A stretch of DNA of 64,000 nucleotides, from NCBI GenBank assembly GCA_014898425.1, contig RCSZ01000004.1:1178001-1242000 (forward strand). The letters are read 5' to 3'. This DNA is from Botryotinia globosa. Taxonomy: Eukaryota > Ascomycota > Leotiomycetes > Helotiales > Sclerotiniaceae. The notes beneath the pieces were generated by a model. It searched no databases and was not told the origin of the DNA. It worked only from the letters and a program-made list of their open reading frames with translations. Made by a program: the position numbers and the translations under genes. Shown here one piece after another: positions 59,575 to 64,000 of the stretch. Within the stretch, counting starts at the first letter, position 1, and every line of letters starts with the position of its first letter.

Positions 59575-60979
59575 TCACGTTTCACATGATGTTCTAGAGC
59601 AATATCTCAATGCAGATGATACAGGAAGAGTGGTTGGTGGATGTGACTAAACTCCACGTTTTGTGCTATGGGTGGAATGTGGCAGTAATTTCTCTTGTCA
59701 AGACTATTCAAGGCGCAGATTGATTGAAGAGCTATCGACTACTAGGTGTACCACTCGTTGATCTAATGTATTACCATCAACACATTGCCATCTACTGCAT
59801 TCTTCTGTCTGATCGGCCCAAAACATGTATACCATAATCATGAGCTTGAGCTTGAGTCAGATGCTGAGGTGGAAAGAAGATTGAGATGAGCGAATTCCTA
59901 TTGAACAATGATTATGGTCCTCACAAGGGAAGCTCTCGCAATCTTCATTCGTGAATCGAAAGTTAGATCATGGCAGCATGAATTATATATGGTGGCATAC
60001 TATAGGCATTGTCCCGTATACTGAAGAATTTGAAGCTCAGAGCTAACTTGGCGCATGTGATAGTCACAAAGCCAGAGGAACACTGAGAGCTGTCGAGATG
60101 AATGTTGATGCATTGATTCATGAAGTAGAGTATCACACAAGTGATTTCCTATGGCCAGAAGCATATTCAACCATTTCTAGCCCAACCCGCCCACACTTGG
60201 TTATAGCTTTAAACTCATAGCTTCCAGTATCCGAAAGCGTCTCTCATGGCGTAGTGGTATAATGTATTGCTCGCCTGGCCAGCGAGGATACATTGAAGCT
60301 CGCCTTAAGAGCCGTGAGTAGGATTACAATGTATTATCCCTTAACCTGGTGAGCATTGATAGATTAGGCCGAGTGGCTGAACTTTTGGAAAAAAAAACTT
60401 TTTTTTTTTGGGTGGATGATATGAAGTGGGGATTGTGAGGTGAATGGCGGAGGTAAGATGAGTTGAGATGAGACGAGATGAGTTGGAGGTATAGGCTGAG
60501 TATGTAATTTTTGCAAAGTGGGTAGTGAGTGAATGAATGTGAAATGGGGCAGTGGGTTCATAGTATAGAAAGTCAGTCGATCGTAGTAAAATATGACAAC
60601 ATGATAGATGACTTATTACTCAGTTAAAATCAGTTATTGAAGCTATGCAAAAACCATCAAATTTCAAACTACTTTGAAGTTTCTTCATTTTGGAGGAAAA
60701 TTCGAGGAGCGCGTTCGCAATGATTCACTTCAATCATTTGAAGTGAGTGTTTTGGATACTTGCGATTCAGTCGAAACGACACGTACCTAGTCCATGTAAC
60801 ATGTCGTTCTTGTGATTTGGGGATCATAAAGACTACAGATGGAGAAACTCTACTTGTAATTCTGACCCAATACTACTACTGCATTGAATGAAAATACAAC
60901 AAGAGCATCTTCCAACTGCCTGGGGAAAACCGTCCACTAGTAGCAATGAGCTAATCCAGCTCATCTCTCGACGAACAAC
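59575..60979. other. intergenic, with tRNA-like fragment
   Basis: No protein gene. The minus-strand frame 60364-60561 is a GAGATGAG-repeat artefact and the plus frame at 60888-61181 lies opposite the carbonic anhydrase. A tRNA-like segment is listed separately. Confidence 0.5.
60243..60325 (+). other. tRNA-like degenerate segment
   Basis: TGGCGTAGTGGTATAAT resembles a tRNA D-arm (Gly/Asp type), followed by a perfect 5-bp stem CTCGC/GCGAG with a 7-nt loop CTGGCCA, and further on GCTC/GAGC around a 7-nt loop. The T-loop consensus TTCRA is absent and the acceptor strands pair poorly. Looks like a decayed tRNA gene or a tRNA-derived repeat rather than a working tRNA. Confidence 0.3.
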
Positions 60980-61779
60980 TCAGATTACTCTCTTTAAAAC
61001 TCCAGAAAATGTATCTAACACCAATCCCACGATTTCTACATTCGCCTTTCCCCAACTCTCAAATGATTTCAGAAACTCCACATCTTCCTTTACTGTTTTC
61101 TCGGGACTAGTTTTTATTTCATTAGTACTTTTCTTTGATTATCACAACCTTATTGCATTCAATTCATCCACAAGATCCTGAAACAGGAAACACTAACTCC
61201 ACTATAGCACCAAATTCCTCTCCATGGAGATCAATCTCAGGGTGCTTTGCTTTTGATCTGCCCTGAAATACTGATTCTGAGTAATGAGACATGCCGCAGT
61301 CTGTATGATGAATCACAATGATAGTGCCTGTGTTACCAAGACTATCCAGCGCGAGGAGGCTGGATAGAGCAGGACGAGCGCGTCCTCCCGCATTGCGAAT
61401 AATGGCTGCTTCTATAGAGTATATCAACTTTACAACACTCGAAGAGCTTCAAGGGAAGAGAAGAGAATACCGGCAAATTCAAGGCCAAGGAATTTCTCAG
61501 GAGTAATGCGAGGATCGGCGCATGAAACTGTGAGTGGAATTAGACGGAGCTTGGTCCTGATCGATTAATAAACTTTACCAATAACAGTGCCACGTCTTCC
61601 GAGAGATTTATTCTTCTCTATTCCAACACTGAGAAGCGGTGGTTGAACATGTGTGGTTTTGGAGTAATGTCTGAAAATTAAGTTGTTAGCATGTTGGATG
61701 TGTAAACTTCTGACAGCAAAATCACTCACAAATTACGCTCAATGATGCTTGCTATCTTTTCCGCTGATTGGGTTGACAT
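60980..61779 (-). CDS. beta-carbonic anhydrase
   Basis: Five exons: 61779-61730, 61670-61579, 61527-61471, 61411-61198 and 61106-60980, giving 179 aa, normal for the short fungal beta class. Zinc ligands are C50 in VSCADPR, H102 and C105 in HHTDC; the catalytic D52/R54 pair is present. Other blocks: FLGLEFAEAAIIRNAGGRA, LSSLLALDSLGN, and EEFGAIVD joined to PEKTVKEDVEFLKS by the last intron. It interconverts CO2 and bicarbonate. The last intron (91 nt, donor GTTAGT, branch TACTAATG) can be read through, which gives an alternative end VELVFPVSGSCG and removes about 39 residues. No organelle-targeting leader is visible, so a cytosolic location is likely. Confidence 0.88.
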
Positions 61780-62688
61780 GGTGATTGATAGTAGTATTTG
61801 TAAAGTAAATTAGTGCCTATATCAGATTTCTGAGGTTCAGGAGTTGAAATATTAGCAGTTGAAATAGTGCGTGATATTTCTCTTCTTCAGATACAAGCGA
61901 TATAGCAGGTACAAAGTAATCTTAAAATTCTATGACGTGTTTGAGGAGTCATGAAATCGTTTCCGGAAATTCAACGATTCCCGATTGTTCTTGATTAATA
62001 TTTTCTCCTTATGCTCACTCAGTCTATACATTTCTAGGAAAACACATGGCTAACCAAGTAGATTTTGACCTCTACATATCTACCAAGAATTCATGATTAG
62101 AATACATGCATTCCCGCAATTCAAAACCATTCTAACACCACCTAATCATCAAAAATAGCATCGGTACATTTCCACAGCCTTTCACGGCACCCAAAATCTT
62201 CCCATCCAATGATTCATGTCATTATACTGATTCCGTCAATAGCTCTATGCTTGTTGCGGAGTAAGCAGTTTCTTTTGTTGCATGATTACTATTCATTTCT
62301 CATCATCGGCTCCTAAAAGAGCTCGCTTAAATCAGCACCTCGATTGTGGCGCTCTTGATAAAGATATTGCGCGGGGAAGAGAGAATAAGGATGTGACCTC
62401 GGGAGTGAGATGTAAATGATTAATAAATATTCTGCGAGTTGATGCGAGGTATGCAGATGATGTAACAATTGACGCGTAGGTGATTAGATATATACATTGA
62501 GAAGGAGGGAGGTATAGAACATGATTAGTGATATAGAGAAAGGTATATGTTAGAGGTTTTAGTCGCTGGAAAAGTCTCTGGATGGAGTTCATACAGAAAA
62601 AGATCAAAAAACTCAATTCATTTAGCCTAAGATATTTAAGTAATCCCAACGACAATCCAAATCTACAACTCACTACGACAATAACAGA
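61780..62688. promoter_or_regulatory. divergent intergenic region
   Basis: Between the starts of the carbonic anhydrase (minus) and the NmrA-like gene (plus). The minus frame at 62332-62739 overlaps the NmrA-like start and has no family features. Confidence 0.5.
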
Positions 62689-63773
62689 ATGGCTTCTACA
62701 AAACCTCTTGTTCTTGTGATTGGAGGCACAGGCGTTCAAGGCATGCCCGTAGTCAAAGGTAGATTCCCATGATATCCATCCATAATCCCCTAAGATATAC
62801 TAACAGTCCCTTAGAATTAGCTCAAGATGGCGCCTACAACATTCGCCTCGTGACTCGAAGTGCTAACTCTCCACACGCGCAAGAACTGGCGCAACTTCCA
62901 GGGGTGACCATCGTCGAAGGAGATATCTACTCCGAGCATGACCTCCATGGATTTTTCTCCGGATGCACCCACGCCTTCATCAACACAAATGGTGGTGCCA
63001 TTGGCGAAAAAGGTGAAATCTATTGGGGCATCCGTTATTACGAAATCGCACGCACACACAAGTTGCAACATTTCTTGTACTCCAGCCTTGAGTATTCACT
63101 CAAGATCTCCGGTTTTGATAATGATTATAGAGATGGTCATATGGATGCGAAAGCTAAGGTTGCGGATTGGATTAGCGTGCAGGATAAGGAGAAGATGAAG
63201 TGGAGTATCTTGACTAGTTGTTTGTATATGGAAATGTTGAATGAACTTTTGGCTCCTCATCCTGACAAGGACAATCCCGAGACTTTGGCTTTTATTGCGC
63301 CCTTGGGACCAAGAGGAAGTGCGCCGCTGATTGCTTTAGAGGATTTTGGAAAATATGCCAGATGGGTGTTCGATCATCCCGATCGTAGCAATGGACTTAA
63401 TCTTCATGTTGCTTCTCAAGAAGTTGTTTGGGCTGATATTCCAGCTGCGTTTACCGAAGCCACCGGAAAGAAAGCGGTGTATAAAGATGTGACGGTCGAT
63501 GGCTGGTTTGATCTTGGCCTCTTCCCAGATCCGGATGCGAAGTTTGGGCACAGTGCTCCCGGAGATGAAGGAACATTGCAAACGTATCGGGAGAATTTTG
63601 GTGGGTTCTGGAGATTTTGGAAGAGTGGCAAGGTAAGAAAGGATTGGGCTTTGATGGATGAAATTTTGCCAGGAAGGATCAAGTCGGTGGGCGAATGGAT
63701 GAGAAAGAGTGGGTACGATGGAAATATTAAGCCCTTGTTGCATGACTTTCATCAGAAAACGAGAGAAGCCTAA
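62689..63773 (+). CDS. NmrA-like NAD(P)-binding protein
   Basis: Two exons: 62689-62758 and 62815-63773, giving 342 aa. The intron (56 nt, branch ATACTAACAG) joins VVK to ELAQDGAYNIRLVTRS. Rossmann fold with VIGGTGVQG at 10-18, VTIVEGDIYSEHDL, CTHAFINTNGG and FLYSSLEYSLK. NmrA-like proteins bind NAD(P) and act as redox sensors, nitrogen-regulation co-repressors or atypical reductases. Here the usual catalytic YxxxK is not evident, which favours the sensor/regulator type, though isoflavone-reductase-like enzymes remain possible. Length and motif order are complete. Confidence 0.88.
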
Positions 63774-64000
63774 GAAATGAGACCGAAGTTCGATACCGCT
63801 TCAAAATTTCACGAAGGCCTGGAAGAAAGATCTCGGTAGGTTACCTCAGTAAAGACTTGAGAGACTAGGTTGTCAATGAATGAAGGTTTCTATGATTAAA
63901 TTCTATCCTGCAGTGGCCATGATCGTGACCCGGATAAAACCACACAGAATCTGAATAGTGGTATAGATTGACGCCAAATAAAAATAATCCCTATGCCTGT

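Noticed and set aside
60243..60325. Functional tRNA
   Set aside because: Anticodon stem-loop is good but the T-loop consensus is missing, acceptor strands pair poorly and the base after the anticodon is a pyrimidine; kept only as a tRNA-like segment.
60888..61181. 97-codon plus-strand frame opposite the carbonic anhydrase
   Set aside because: Antisense to the well-supported last two exons of the carbonic anhydrase gene.

Overview
This is a nuclear window from a filamentous ascomycete. The genes are intron-rich, with introns mostly of 50-65 nt that have GTRNGT-type donors and CTAAC/CTAAT branch points close to the acceptor. The base composition is moderately AT-rich and the proteins look ascomycete throughout. 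Several families (DUF7025 AAA ATPase, DUF7708 STAND-like protein, 2EXR, HeLo/SesA-like plus ankyrin) are typical of Pezizomycotina. A Leotiomycete such as a Botrytis or Sclerotinia relative is my best guess, but that placement is inference. All multi-exon models below were built by hand from splice signals, reading phase and family knowledge.

Layout. 1-13 kb: a KDM4-type JmjN/JmjC histone demethylase (minus), a 4 kb gene-poor gap, a YAG7-like RGG protein (minus) and a four-exon CENP-W kinetochore protein (minus). 13-24 kb: an M1 aminopeptidase with two micro-exons (plus), an intron-containing tRNA-Val(AAC) (minus), a phytanoyl-CoA dioxygenase-like protein (plus), a SUR7/PalI tetraspan protein (minus) and a PrpD-type 2-methylcitrate dehydratase (minus). 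25-33 kb: two divergent P-loop-type genes, a ten-exon DUF7025 AAA+ ATPase (minus) and a DUF7708/STAND-like protein (plus) whose expected Walker A is not visible. Both end in very acidic tails. 34-43 kb: an eight-cysteine secreted protein, histidinol-phosphate aminotransferase, a 2EXR protein, a CCHC zinc-knuckle protein and the AP-2 sigma subunit. 43-50 kb: a repeat-rich stretch around a reticulon gene, with several unrelated micro/minisatellites and a long G-poor strand. 50-55 kb: a secreted Ser/Thr-rich protein, an NAD(P)-dependent reductase followed by a decayed copy of its own 3' end with transition-type changes, then two terminal-inverted-repeat elements flanked by TA. 55-64 kb: a basic protein with an IF3-C-like segment, a broken HeLo/SesA-like ankyrin gene, a beta-carbonic anhydrase and an NmrA-like protein.

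Most genes are independent housekeeping genes: chromatin and centromere, endocytosis and ER shape, histidine synthesis, propionate detoxification, CO2 hydration. The accessory part is the divergent NTPase pair at 25-33 kb, the secreted proteins, and the 50-60 kb block where mobile elements, a mutated duplicate and a broken receptor-like gene cluster together. No CRISPR, operon or plasmid feature is present.
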